Part shown: positions 1 to 8,480 of the stretch, in pieces
How positions within the stretch are numbered: the stretch's first letter is position 1
Layout: every line of letters starts with the position of its first letter
Source of the DNA: Bacillota bacterium
GTDB taxonomy: Bacteria > Bacillota > Clostridia > Peptostreptococcales > Anaerovoracaceae
Direction of reading: 5' to 3'
NCBI GenBank assembly: GCA_017431785.1
Contig: JAFRKJ010000037.1
Location: 62,001-126,000 of the forward strand
DNA length: 64,000 nucleotides
The notes under the pieces: generated by a model
What the model was told of the DNA's origin: nothing
Database searches by the model: none
Seen by the model: the letters and a program-made list of their open reading frames with translations, nothing else
Made by a program: the position numbers and the translations under genes

Positions 1-756
1 GATCCGCACATCGATGACAGGGTTTTCTGATTTGAGTTCAATATGCGTGAACAGAACGCCCAGAAGTACGCCGCACACCAGAATCACCCATCCGAACCGG
101 AAGCTGTTGATTGCAGTCAGCCCATAGATCAGGCAGGCGATCATCAGAACATATGCAATGTTGCCGGCAAGATCGAAGGTCTTTCCTGCCCTCTTTTGTT
201 TATCCTTCGGAACGCCTGTGAATGTCAGAATCATCGACGTCAGTGCAATTGCGGCGCCGAACAGAAAGATAGCCTTCCATCCAAACAGATGGTTGAGAAG
301 CCCTCCCAATGCAGGACCCAGCGCCAGGCCCGTATAAATTCCTGACGTTACGATGCCGATGGCTTTGCCTCTCTCATTGCCCGGAAACGCGTCGATTGCG
401 ATCGGCATATTGGACGCGAATATCATCGCTGCGCCGATGCCCTGGATCGCCCGTGTGATCAGTATGGTCGCTGACGACCAGGCGAAGATTCCAAGCACTG
501 AAAACGCGCCAAAAACAGCGACTCCCGCCACCAGCATATTTCGTCTGCTCGTGCTGTCTGCTATTTTCCCGAAGGGGACCGCCATCGCTGCAATTACAAG
601 CATGTAGGTCGTTGTGATCCAACCTACATTCGCAGCGCCCATATGAAAATATGTTCCCATCGCCGGTATTGCCAGGTTCAGCGCACTGCCTGAAAAAGCA
701 GTTGTGAATGAAGTCCCGGTCGCTACCGCCAGTGCCATCTTCTGTTCTTTCGTCAT
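1..756 (-). CDS. MFS drug-efflux transporter, DHA2 type (3' end outside window)
   Basis: The first 252 codons of a membrane protein read open to the window edge. The ATG at 756 starts MTKEQKMALAVATGTSFTTA. The order is: helix 1, a central GWITTTYMLVIAAMAVP helix, the loop GKIADSTSRRNML (the MFS motif-A position), an ITRAIQGIGAAMIFASNMPI helix (motif B) and a GLALGPALGGLL helix (motif C of drug/proton antiporters). This is the pattern of EmrB/QacA-like 14-helix exporters in the cytoplasmic membrane; the substrate cannot be told. A TATAAT box ends only six bases before the ATG and the nearest GGAG is about 16 bases away, so the message may be leaderless. It is separated from the upstream operon by a strong terminator, so it is probably a separate transcript. 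Confidence 0.9.
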   Translation of the reverse strand, partial: MTKEQKMALAVATGTSFTTAFSGSALNLAIPAMGTYFHMGAANVGWITTTYMLVIAAMAVPFGKIADSTSRRNMLVAGVAVFGAFSVLGIFAWSSATILITRAIQGIGAAMIFASNMPIAIDAFPGNERGKAIGIVTSGIYTGLALGPALGGLLNHLFGWKAIFLFGAAIALTSMILTFTGVPKDKQKRAGKTFDLAGNIAYVLMIACLIYGLTAINSFRFGWVILVCGVLLGVLFTHIELKSENPVIDVRI

Positions 757-777
757 ATCAGTATTATAGAATCTCCT

Positions 778-820
778 AAAATACAAAAGCAAGAGGAATT
801 GCCTTACAATTCCTCCTGCT
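778..820 (-). terminator. Rho-independent terminator of the corrinoid/surface-protein operon
   Basis: On the minus strand a 14-bp stem with one mismatch (arms 788-801 and 807-820, five-base loop) is followed by a T-rich run. It lies just after the lipoprotein gene ending at 867 and before the efflux pump start. Confidence 0.85.
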
Positions 821-866
821 CTGTTCACTCAAAGAAACGCCGGAAAGGCATCTAACCATCTCTGCC

Positions 867-2042
867 CTACTCAAGCTTCTTCAGGTATTTCAAATCTGTC
901 GGATTCTTTTCCGAGAACAGTTTGTGGAAATCCAGTATCATCTCAGAAACGATGTCTGTTCTCTGATACATGGCACTTCCTGTAACCCAGCAGTTATTGT
1001 TCTTGACTGCGGTCAATTTCTTCATAATCGGATCCTTTGCTATAAGATCATCCATTGTCTTTACGGAACCGTCGATGCTTCCGTTATAGATGATGTAATC
1101 CGCATCCACAGCCGTATCATAGAATGTCTCCATTGAAACATCGATGGAAGTCCGACCACTTTCATCATCAAGATTTTTGAAAATGTATCTCGCTCCGGCG
1201 ATCTCGATCATCTTAGGGATATAGTCTGTGCTTCTGCGTACAACAGCTTTTCCATCCGTCGAAATATAGAAGAATGCTACCGTTTTTTCCGTGTTCTTAA
1301 AATCATCCAATGCCTTGATGGACTCCATCTGTCCAGCGAAAAATTCTTCTGCCTGTTCTTCATGATCTGTCAGAACTCCATAGAGCTTGATCCATTCTGC
1401 TCTGCCCATCGGGTCAGATTCGTAACTGGAGCGATCAACCATTACAGGAATTCCCAGATCCTCGAGCATTTCCTTCACTTCCGGCGTATGATCGATCATA
1501 GTCGACTCCAGCGCCAGATCACATCCTTCTTTCAGAATGGTTTCATAATCCGGCGCACTGTACTTGCCTGCAAAAATAATGTCCCCTTTTTCCATTGCCT
1601 CTTTTGGTTCATCAAAGGTCCAGGACTCCTTCGGAACAGATGACATGCGGATAGAATCAATTGCATCAATCGAACAGAACATTGCCATGGTTGCTGTGGC
1701 TGCCAGATAGATGTCGTCGATTGGCTTCTGCAGAACTATGATATCGCTCTCCAGATTTTCCGGAACTGCGCCGCCTTCCGGAACAATGAGAAAACGCTGG
1801 AATCCATGGATATCTATCAAATCATATCCGCCTTCGTAACGGTACACGCTGTATTCCGTAGCCCTCTGCAAATCCAGTGTCGATTCATAGGCCAGCCCAT
1901 CAATCTCAGGAACGCTTTCTGAAGACTGCCCGCTTGTTTCGCCACCGCAGCCAGTAAACAAACCCACAGTCAGCATACACAGCGATATGAACAACGCAAG
2001 CAGTCTGCGGGTTGTTTTATGCTTCTTATCACTATTGCTCAT
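867..2042 (-). CDS. ABC-transporter substrate-binding lipoprotein, BtuF/FhuD-like
   Basis: This 391-residue protein has a basic N-terminus, a hydrophobic stretch and a lipobox ending GLFTGC (about residue 32), so it is probably lipid-anchored outside the membrane. Two alpha/beta lobes follow, joined by a helix, as in class III binding proteins for siderophores, haem and cobalamin. Typical segments are IPVMVDRSSYESDPMGRAEW near residue 200 and a second lobe starting at EKTVAFFYIST. Its start overlaps the stop of the upstream surface-protein gene by 11 bases, with AAGGAAAAG as ribosome site, so the two are translationally coupled. Together with the upstream cobalamin riboswitch this points to corrinoid binding; haem or iron chelates remain possible. 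No permease or ATPase gene lies in this operon, so it must use a partner encoded elsewhere. Confidence 0.85.
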   Translation of the reverse strand: MSNSDKKHKTTRRLLALFISLCMLTVGLFTGCGGETSGQSSESVPEIDGLAYESTLDLQRATEYSVYRYEGGYDLIDIHGFQRFLIVPEGGAVPENLESDIIVLQKPIDDIYLAATATMAMFCSIDAIDSIRMSSVPKESWTFDEPKEAMEKGDIIFAGKYSAPDYETILKEGCDLALESTMIDHTPEVKEMLEDLGIPVMVDRSSYESDPMGRAEWIKLYGVLTDHEEQAEEFFAGQMESIKALDDFKNTEKTVAFFYISTDGKAVVRRSTDYIPKMIEIAGARYIFKNLDDESGRTSIDVSMETFYDTAVDADYIIYNGSIDGSVKTMDDLIAKDPIMKKLTAVKNNNCWVTGSAMYQRTDIVSEMILDFHKLFSEKNPTDLKYLKKLE

Positions 2043-5016
2043 TGTCTATCTTTTCCTTTTTATTTTCTTTGATATATTTTTCAAAAAGCTCATCAGAAGC
2101 TTTTTCTTCTCCATAGATCGCACCATACACCTTGATCCATTCCATATCACCATAGTTGGTTGTTTCATCCTTGGAACGGTCAATGATCATAGGAATGGAA
2201 AGGGATGAATATCTCATCTGCAATCTGTGTAACGTTTCCGTCTTTTCTTTGGATGCTTCTACCTGTTCGTCCGTACTCTTCTTTGTCACCTTCTCAGGGA
2301 GCGCCGTAGACGGAAACACCGCCAGATCTCCCTCTTCCAGTACGATTTTCTTAAAATCAGGCTTATCGTATTCTCCCAAATCATCCATTTTCTGAAGCAC
2401 ATCCTTCTTTCCAAGCTTTGAAATCTTATCGCCTGCTTCTTCCGCAAAAGCAAATGTGCTGTCTACCGGTTTATTGATGATAATACAATCTTTTTCTAAA
2501 CCTGCCGGGAGTTCTACGCCTTCAGGAACCACCAGATAATTGACGATGTTGTTCTGATACAGCTCATTTGTGAACTCATTCTCAGATTTGGCGATTGGCT
2601 TTCCTTCTTCATCGTATTCGATTTTTTCTTCACCATTTGCGGCGTCAGATTTTGCTTCTTCCGATTCCTTCTTTGGCTTTTTGTAAAGCGCAGTGTCCTT
2701 ACTTTGATCGATTTCGATCAGGGTGATTCCCTGTTCATATTTGAAAATTTTGAACAGCTCTGCATTCTTGATTTCCGTTTTTTCCTCAAACGTAAGGCCT
2801 ATCAGTTCCGGCGCTTTGTCCGACAGCTTATTGGTGCTGACCAGTTTTCCATCAGTTCCATCTTTGTCATCCTTCCCTCCTGTTGCACCGGCTTTATATA
2901 TGAATATCTTATACTGGACCCAATGCGGCTGCGACATAGCTGTCGTCCTGCCGATGATTGTATTATTAGCATTCAGTTTTACAGGAATGACAAACTTGGA
3001 GTTTCCGCCACCCTGTTTTGAATAGATTCTTCCGTTTGCTTTAAGCGAATCATACTTGCTGCTTCCAAATTCAATCGTCGCGAAAGCCTTCCCGCCTTTC
3101 ACGGTAATCTTATTGCAGCGGATGTATGCGAGTCTTCCTGAACCTCCGGACCACCTGAATTGATCCGGTGTATAAACGCCGTCCTTCAAGCTTGTCGAAT
3201 TATCAACTGCGCTCGTACTCTTGTTCCTGTCATCTTTCCACTTGGATTCCTTGTCAGCCTTATTATCGTTCTTGAACTCTTTCTGCGTCCCACTTGTCTT
3301 TTCGGAATCACTGGCCTTTTTCTTGCCCGGATTGATTGTTGTGCCGTCTTTTACTTTCTGAGCTCCTTTGCTATAGAACAATATCCACTTGTTAGGTCTC
3401 CATGGATCTGTGGTCGGATCCGCATCCAGTTCATACTTTTTGGAATGCGGTGTAATCGTCAGTTTCTTATCAAGCGATGAAACCGGAATCGTAAAGGTGT
3501 AGTACCCGTTTACAACTTTTGCTTTAATCCATTTACTTTTACCTGCGTTTCTCGCCTGCTTCGGTGTCCCCATATAGACATAGTCATATCCATCTCCTGA
3601 CAGGGTAATGGTTGCCGTCATGGATTTGTTTTTGTTGACCTTAAGAATCACCCATGCAGGATCTGTCGTCTTAGGATTCAGATAGAACATTTTTCTATCG
3701 GTTGTTGCCTTGACTTTCCATGTCCCAACAGAAAGCTTCTGTTTATCTTTTGGATCTACTGGTGTTGGGTCAACCGGAGTCGGATCCACCGGCGTCGGAT
3801 CAACTGGTTCTGTACCTTCCTCCGGGTTCGTTGGGATGTCCGTGCTGTCGCTGATTTTTTCAGAATCCGGCGTCAGTGTAATCTTATATGTATAATTTAC
3901 CCAGTGAGGCGCCGTCATCGCAGTTGTTCTGCCGCTAAACGGTTTTACTTCGTTTAAGACAACAGGTACAGATACCTGCTTGTTTCCGATGGTGTATACG
4001 TCTTTGCCCTTTTTCTTTGTTGCAGGATCGTACAGTTCAGGCGTTTCATTTTCAGAAGGTGCCGTTCCCATATAAACATGGGTCATCTTATCACTATTGG
4101 TAGTGAAAACCGCTGTAGCATTACCATTGATAACGATTACTTTGCTGCAGTCAAATTTGGCTTTTCCTGTTCCGCCATCAAATTCAAACTTATCCGGTTT
4201 ATAGGTGCCATCCTGGATGCCCGCATCTCCTATACGATCACTATCTTCGACAGAAACCGTAATCCTGTATGTGATCCAATGCGCATCCTCCATCGCGGTT
4301 GTCCGTCCGCTCAGGTACATCTCAGTGCCAATGCTTACAGGAATCGTTGCAAAAGCACCGTTGTCAGCGATATTTGTCTTATATACACCTTTCCCGATCG
4401 CACCCGTTGCTGTATTGTAGAGGTCCGTATTGGCATCATCACCATTGTTTTCCTGCTCTACAGTCCCTGTGAAAAAGTGTTCATACTTAGTGCTGCTCGT
4501 TCGGATAACAGCTTTCGCTTTTCCGCCCGATATGATGACCTTATCACAGAAGAACTTCGCCTTTTTGGTACCTCCGGAATAGCTGAAACCGCTTGCCTGA
4601 TATTCTCCATCAGCAAGACTGGTGCTGTTGTTTACTTCATAATAAACAGAATGACCGCTGCCTGCTGCCTTTACACTCTCAGAGCTGCCGGCATTTGTCT
4701 TCACTTCACTCGTAGATTGCTCTACAGATTCTGTGTTTGTCCCTGCTTCTTCTGAAGTGCTTTCTGTAGATAAGGATTCCTCTTGCTGAACCACGTCTTC
4801 AGACTGTTTTTCCTCTTCTGAAGGCTGTTCTTCCTTGACCGGTTCTTCTTCAGGCTCCGCCTTTTCCGCAGGCGCAGTCTCTTCAGTCACAGCCTCTGTG
4901 CTGCTTTCAGCTCCGGCTGCTGTCAATTGATCATCTGCAAAAGACGGAACGGTCCATGCCACTGCAACCATAATGGCCAGCAATACCGAAATGAACTTGT
5001 TTTTATAGTGCATCAT
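2032..5016 (-). CDS. Large secreted protein: repeated NEAT-like domains fused to one binding-protein lobe
   Basis: A 994-residue protein. It has a signal peptide (residues 1-27, ending VPSFA), a Glu/Ser/Thr-rich spacer to about 120, then beta-rich domains. Three copies share the pattern D-G-x-Y....GG(T/S)G-(K/R)-(A/L).....GRTTAM..xHW-(I/V)-x-Y (about 128-258, 262-385 and 610-715). A fourth, variant domain lies at about 425-545 (LSGDGYDYVYMGT...FTIPV), preceded by a PVDPT repeat linker. Residues 737-994 match the first lobe and connecting helix of the binding protein encoded next (compare IPMIIDRS...MEWIKVYGAIY). The size and last-strand pattern resemble NEAT domains of haem-scavenging surface proteins, but I cannot confirm the family. 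There is no LPXTG signal. RBS AAAGGATG. It lies in the cobalamin-riboswitch operon; the presumed role is capture of a corrinoid or similar tetrapyrrole and hand-over to the lipoprotein. Confidence 0.8.
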   Translation of the reverse strand: MMHYKNKFISVLLAIMVAVAWTVPSFADDQLTAAGAESSTEAVTEETAPAEKAEPEEEPVKEEQPSEEEKQSEDVVQQEESLSTESTSEEAGTNTESVEQSTSEVKTNAGSSESVKAAGSGHSVYYEVNNSTSLADGEYQASGFSYSGGTKKAKFFCDKVIISGGKAKAVIRTSSTKYEHFFTGTVEQENNGDDANTDLYNTATGAIGKGVYKTNIADNGAFATIPVSIGTEMYLSGRTTAMEDAHWITYRITVSVEDSDRIGDAGIQDGTYKPDKFEFDGGTGKAKFDCSKVIVINGNATAVFTTNSDKMTHVYMGTAPSENETPELYDPATKKKGKDVYTIGNKQVSVPVVLNEVKPFSGRTTAMTAPHWVNYTYKITLTPDSEKISDSTDIPTNPEEGTEPVDPTPVDPTPVDPTPVDPKDKQKLSVGTWKVKATTDRKMFYLNPKTTDPAWVILKVNKNKSMTATITLSGDGYDYVYMGTPKQARNAGKSKWIKAKVVNGYYTFTIPVSSLDKKLTITPHSKKYELDADPTTDPWRPNKWILFYSKGAQKVKDGTTINPGKKKASDSEKTSGTQKEFKNDNKADKESKWKDDRNKSTSAVDNSTSLKDGVYTPDQFRWSGGSGRLAYIRCNKITVKGGKAFATIEFGSSKYDSLKANGRIYSKQGGGNSKFVIPVKLNANNTIIGRTTAMSQPHWVQYKIFIYKAGATGGKDDKDGTDGKLVSTNKLSDKAPELIGLTFEEKTEIKNAELFKIFKYEQGITLIEIDQSKDTALYKKPKKESEEAKSDAANGEEKIEYDEEGKPIAKSENEFTNELYQNNIVNYLVVPEGVELPAGLEKDCIIINKPVDSTFAFAEEAGDKISKLGKKDVLQKMDDLGEYDKPDFKKIVLEEGDLAVFPSTALPEKVTKKSTDEQVEASKEKTETLHRLQMRYSSLSIPMIIDRSKDETTNYGDMEWIKVYGAIYGEEKASDELFEKYIKENKKEKIDNEQ

Positions 5017-5043
5017 TGAAATGCATCCTTTCTTAATAGCATG

Positions 5044-5078
5044 GCGGAAACCGCCCGTAAAAACAGGCGGTTTGCCGC
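5044..5078 (-). promoter_or_regulatory. Intercistronic stem-loop between the two surface-protein genes
   Basis: Arms AAACCGCC (48-55) and GGCGGTTT (66-73), extended by GCGG/CCGC outside, form a strong hairpin without a following T-run. It probably tunes or stabilises the operon message rather than ending it. Confidence 0.5.
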
Positions 5079-5110
5079 AATGAATTCGTTATGGGTAATT
5101 AACAATTCAC

Positions 5111-8017
5111 TTATTTTACTTTAACTTTAATTGTCTTTGTTACTGTGGCTGCTTTGTAGTTTGTTGACTTGGCAGCTGTTGCCTTTACCTTGATGGAATA
5201 AGTTCCCTTCTTGGTCTTTTTCTTTACCGTAATTTTACCAGTCGTCTTATTGATTGTTAACTTGCTGGAGCCGCTTACCTTGGCATAAGTGACCTTTGTT
5301 TTCGCACCGCTGACAGCTACCTTGCTTGTTGTCTGTGCCTTCTTTTTCAGCGCCTTGAACTTGACACTCTTTTGTGCTGCAGACATAGTAAGTTTCTGTA
5401 CAGCCGGATTGATCTTGATTGTCTTGTATGCGCTTCCGCTGTAGTTCCCCTTCAGTGTAACAGTAACTTTATAGCTTCCCGCATTGATGCGTCCTTTCGC
5501 ATAAGATACCGTATAATCCGTATTCTTGGTCAGTGTCTTCGCACCGTCCTTCACGGTAACAGCTGGCGTCTTTGCCTTACCATTATAGGTATAGGTGGTT
5601 GTCGACAGCGTTACTGCAGGTGTGATCTTTTTCGCATTGATCTTGAATTCTGCAGTCTTAGTGCCAGTGTAATTTCCTGTTCCATTAATTGTTACTGTTG
5701 CTGTACCCACATTTGTATTGCTGCTATATTCCACTGTATAATCTGTATCCTTAACCAGAGTCTTGCCGTCGAATGTAACAGTTGCAGGCGTAAGTGCTTT
5801 GCCGGTATAGGTCTGCGCAGGGACGTCAATGGTAGCAAATGAAAGCTTTCCTACGAGTGCCTTGACAGCCTGATCGATTGCGTTAGCCATTCCGTCAACA
5901 TCTGCCTGTTCGTTTGCTTTCTTATCGCGAACAACTGCATTTACTGCTTCTGTAACAGCTGCTGCAGTCTCTTTCGTGTATATGCTGAGATCTTCCGGTA
6001 CTTTCTCAAGTGCTGCATCTACTGCTGCATAATCCGCATCAAAATTCTCAAGTGCTGGTACAGCCAGGTAATACTGATCTGATGTCGTAGCGCCATCCTT
6101 CTTCTTGATAGGAGCTACCGGAACTGCCCATCCGCAATTCTCTGTGTCCAGATCAAATACGATCTTTCCATCGGAATCCAATTCTACATCTTTGGTCAGT
6201 TCTTCATTGATTCCGCCCCAATGCATCCACCCATATACCGTGGTGTTCTTAGGAGTGATAGATATATGGATTTTTCCATCACTGTAGGTGTATGTGGAGC
6301 CTTCCTGCGGAATCCACATTCCAAACGCTGATCCGTCTTTCTTGATGAACTGAACAGTTGTACCTTCATATTCGAACTTCGCTACTCGAAGTCCCTTGAC
6401 CGCTTTCTCGATTGCATCGGCCATTCCGTCAACATCTGCCTGCTCTACTGCTTTCTTACCGCGGACAACTGCATTCACTGCTTCGTTGACAGCCGCTGCG
6501 GTCTCTTCCGTGTATATGCTGAGATCTGCAGGGACTGTCTCAAGTGCTGCATCTACTGCTGTGTAATCAGCATCGGCAGTAAAGTACTCAAGCGCTGGTA
6601 CTGCCAAATAATACTGATCCGATGTCGTAGTGCCATCCTTTTTCTTGATAGGTGCTACCGGAATCGCCCATCCGCAATTCTCTGTGTCCAGATCAAATAC
6701 GATTGTTCCATCGGAATCCAATTCTACATCCTTAGTCAGTTCTTCATTGATTCCACCCCAGTGCATCCAACCGTATACTGTCTTGTTTTTTGGAATGATA
6801 GACATATGGATCTTTCCATCATTGTAGGTGTATGTGGAGCCTTCCTGCGGAGTCCACATTCCAAATGCTGACCCGTCTTTTTTGATGAACTGAACAGTTG
6901 TGCCATCATATTCAAACTTATCTACAGTAAGCGCGTCACCATTTATTTCTATAGTCTTTGCTGATTTATCTATCGTTACAGTTCTTACCACATTTGTTCC
7001 AGCCCCTACATAAGGCGCATCTTCGGCTACATGGAAAGTCATTTCAATAGGCGTCTTGTCCTTGAAAGCCTCTTTATTCGGTGCATTTGTCATTGAAATT
7101 GCAAACTTTCCATCTACCAGTGTAGCATCGGCTGTACTAATTGCGTTGCCAACTACTGTAGGGAATGTAACTTTGTCATATGCCGAGTCTTCCATTACCA
7201 ATGTAGGTGCCACACTGTAGTTGTTGGAATTCGGTCCTCCTACTACATGTGTTGCTGCCGTATCTGCAACTTTGAAGTCTGCCACATTGGACGTTACCGT
7301 ATAATTCGAAGTCTCATTGTAGTCATCCGTTACAATTGTCTTCGCTTCTCTGTCGACTGTGAACTGTCTCGGATAGAATGCTCTTGAAAGGTCATTTTGT
7401 CCATTGAGGTACTTCGTATAATATGAGTTGGATATGGCAACAACCGGTACGAAGGACTCATCTGCATTCAATGGAATCGTGAATTCGTATTTGCCTGCGT
7501 CATTTGTGGTGGAATGAATCCAGGTATTGTTACCTTTGTCAGCGGATCCGTCTCCGTTTTCAACTGCCGCTTCGTATGTTCCTTTATACAGTTCCTTGTA
7601 TCCTGTCCCGGAAAGTGCCATTACAAGATATTCCTGATCGTTCTTTGTAGTGAGATAGGCAGTTTCAGCCTTAAACATACTTGTATTATTTGTGATTGTG
7701 AGATCGATATCTTCGGACTGAGCGGTAAGTTCATCGCCCATAGCTGTCACTTCCGGTTCATCTTCCTGAACAACTGCTTCCTCTGCCGGCTCCTCTTCCT
7801 GAACCACTGTTTCGTCCGATGATTCTTCTTCCAGAACCACTTCTTCGCCTGCTGGTTCTGCTTCTGTTGCAACAGCATCACCTTCGTCCAGTGTCACGGC
7901 TGGATCATCGCTTGGTGTGCCTTCAACATTCTCTGCTGCGAATACATTGAGTCCCATGGTGAACATCAGCATGAGAGACAATGAAACCGCAATCAAACGT
8001 TTCCATACTTTCTCCAT
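5111..8017 (-). CDS. Large secreted surface protein with NEAT-like, duplicated FIVAR-like and Ig-like domains
   Basis: The start is placed at 8017 (MEKVWKRL, RBS GGAGGGAAAGGAAG), giving 968 residues. Reading further upstream would run through the riboswitch terminator. The signal peptide ends NVFAA near residue 28, and an acidic Glu-rich spacer follows. Then comes a beta domain (about 100-240) sharing LSGTGYKELYKGT...YEFTIPL with the neighbouring 994-residue protein. Two near-identical units (about 364-538 and 544-719) each hold a Trp-rich part (FGMW...YGWMHWGGINEEL) and a helical FIVAR-like part. Two Ig-like repeats follow (YTGKALTPATVTFDGK; YNGKAKTPAVTVKDG), then a very Lys-rich C-terminal domain. 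No sortase motif; the basic tail may bind wall polymers. It is the first gene after the cobalamin riboswitch. Probable role: surface capture of a corrinoid (inference). Confidence 0.82.
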   Translation of the reverse strand: MEKVWKRLIAVSLSLMLMFTMGLNVFAAENVEGTPSDDPAVTLDEGDAVATEAEPAGEEVVLEEESSDETVVQEEEPAEEAVVQEDEPEVTAMGDELTAQSEDIDLTITNNTSMFKAETAYLTTKNDQEYLVMALSGTGYKELYKGTYEAAVENGDGSADKGNNTWIHSTTNDAGKYEFTIPLNADESFVPVVAISNSYYTKYLNGQNDLSRAFYPRQFTVDREAKTIVTDDYNETSNYTVTSNVADFKVADTAATHVVGGPNSNNYSVAPTLVMEDSAYDKVTFPTVVGNAISTADATLVDGKFAISMTNAPNKEAFKDKTPIEMTFHVAEDAPYVGAGTNVVRTVTIDKSAKTIEINGDALTVDKFEYDGTTVQFIKKDGSAFGMWTPQEGSTYTYNDGKIHMSIIPKNKTVYGWMHWGGINEELTKDVELDSDGTIVFDLDTENCGWAIPVAPIKKKDGTTTSDQYYLAVPALEYFTADADYTAVDAALETVPADLSIYTEETAAAVNEAVNAVVRGKKAVEQADVDGMADAIEKAVKGLRVAKFEYEGTTVQFIKKDGSAFGMWIPQEGSTYTYSDGKIHISITPKNTTVYGWMHWGGINEELTKDVELDSDGKIVFDLDTENCGWAVPVAPIKKKDGATTSDQYYLAVPALENFDADYAAVDAALEKVPEDLSIYTKETAAAVTEAVNAVVRDKKANEQADVDGMANAIDQAVKALVGKLSFATIDVPAQTYTGKALTPATVTFDGKTLVKDTDYTVEYSSNTNVGTATVTINGTGNYTGTKTAEFKINAKKITPAVTLSTTTYTYNGKAKTPAVTVKDGAKTLTKNTDYTVSYAKGRINAGSYKVTVTLKGNYSGSAYKTIKINPAVQKLTMSAAQKSVKFKALKKKAQTTSKVAVSGAKTKVTYAKVSGSSKLTINKTTGKITVKKKTKKGTYSIKVKATAAKSTNYKAATVTKTIKVKVK
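5860..6935 (-). repeat. Tandem in-gene duplication, about 535-540 bp per unit
   Basis: Two adjacent units (about 5860-6395 and 6404-6935) inside the 968-residue surface protein are alike base by base over most of their length, for example the stretches at 6121-6200 and 6661-6740. The offset between matching points changes from 534 to 540 bases, so one unit carries a six-base indel. They encode the Trp-rich plus FIVAR-like module. Confidence 0.85.
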
Positions 8018-8041
8018 TCTTGTCTTCCTTTCCCTCCAAAC

Positions 8042-8073
8042 AAAAAACCTTTTTGCGACTTCTCGCAAAAAGG
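8042..8073 (-). terminator. Terminator (expression platform) of the cobalamin riboswitch
   Basis: On the minus strand a perfect 11-bp stem (arms 8063-8073 and 8048-8058, four-base loop) is followed directly by six Ts. It lies between the aptamer and the first gene's ribosome site, so transcription is probably stopped when cobalamin binds. Confidence 0.85.
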
Positions 8074-8169
8074 CCATAATCAATACATAAGAAACATAGA
8101 AAGGAAAACCATTCGGTCTTGTCCTGCTATACATATCATTGACGGAACTTTCTGCGGAAGTTCGTTTAT

Positions 8170-8380
8170 CAATCCCAAATCGGCAGGCTTCCTGGCTTAA
8201 GATCATCATCTCCCTGCGCCTTCTCAAATCCTTTCGGACTCAATGGCATCTGCAGGCAGACTCCCTATCACAGTGACCGGATCGCTCAGGTATCGCACCT
8301 GATTTCCTATTATCCCATTGAGCATTGAACTGTCCTTTCTCTAATACTCACCCAACGGGCACCGATCTGATATTAATTTG
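8170..8380 (-). promoter_or_regulatory. Cobalamin (B12) riboswitch aptamer
   Basis: Read on the minus strand, the hallmark elements come in order. GGTGCC opens near 8365. AATCAGGTG...CCTGAGCG...GGTCACTGTGATAGGGAG is the core of the aptamer. GCCATTGAG...GAGAAGGC forms the next paired element. The B12 box AAGCCAGGAAGCCTGCC lies at about 8181-8198. This matches the known adenosylcobalamin-class consensus closely. A terminator and the start of the surface-protein operon follow, so the operon is expected to be switched on when corrinoid is scarce. Confidence 0.93.
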
Positions 8381-8404
8381 TAGTTGTGCCTCATGCACGC
8401 GATT

Positions 8405-8433
8405 ACTGTAACATGAAACTTATTGCTTGTAAA
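8405..8433 (-). promoter_or_regulatory. Promoter of the cobalamin-controlled operon
   Basis: -35 TTTACA (8428-8433), a 17-base spacer and -10 TACAGT (8405-8410) on the minus strand. The predicted start near 8398 lies just before the aptamer. Confidence 0.55.
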
Positions 8434-8480
8434 GATTAAGTTTGATATGCCTAATCACACTGAATAGTCAGATGATTCCC

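Noticed and set aside
8018-8227. A 70-residue N-terminal extension of the first surface protein
   Set aside because: The extension would translate the riboswitch B12 box and terminator; a clear signal peptide and ribosome site begin at 8017.
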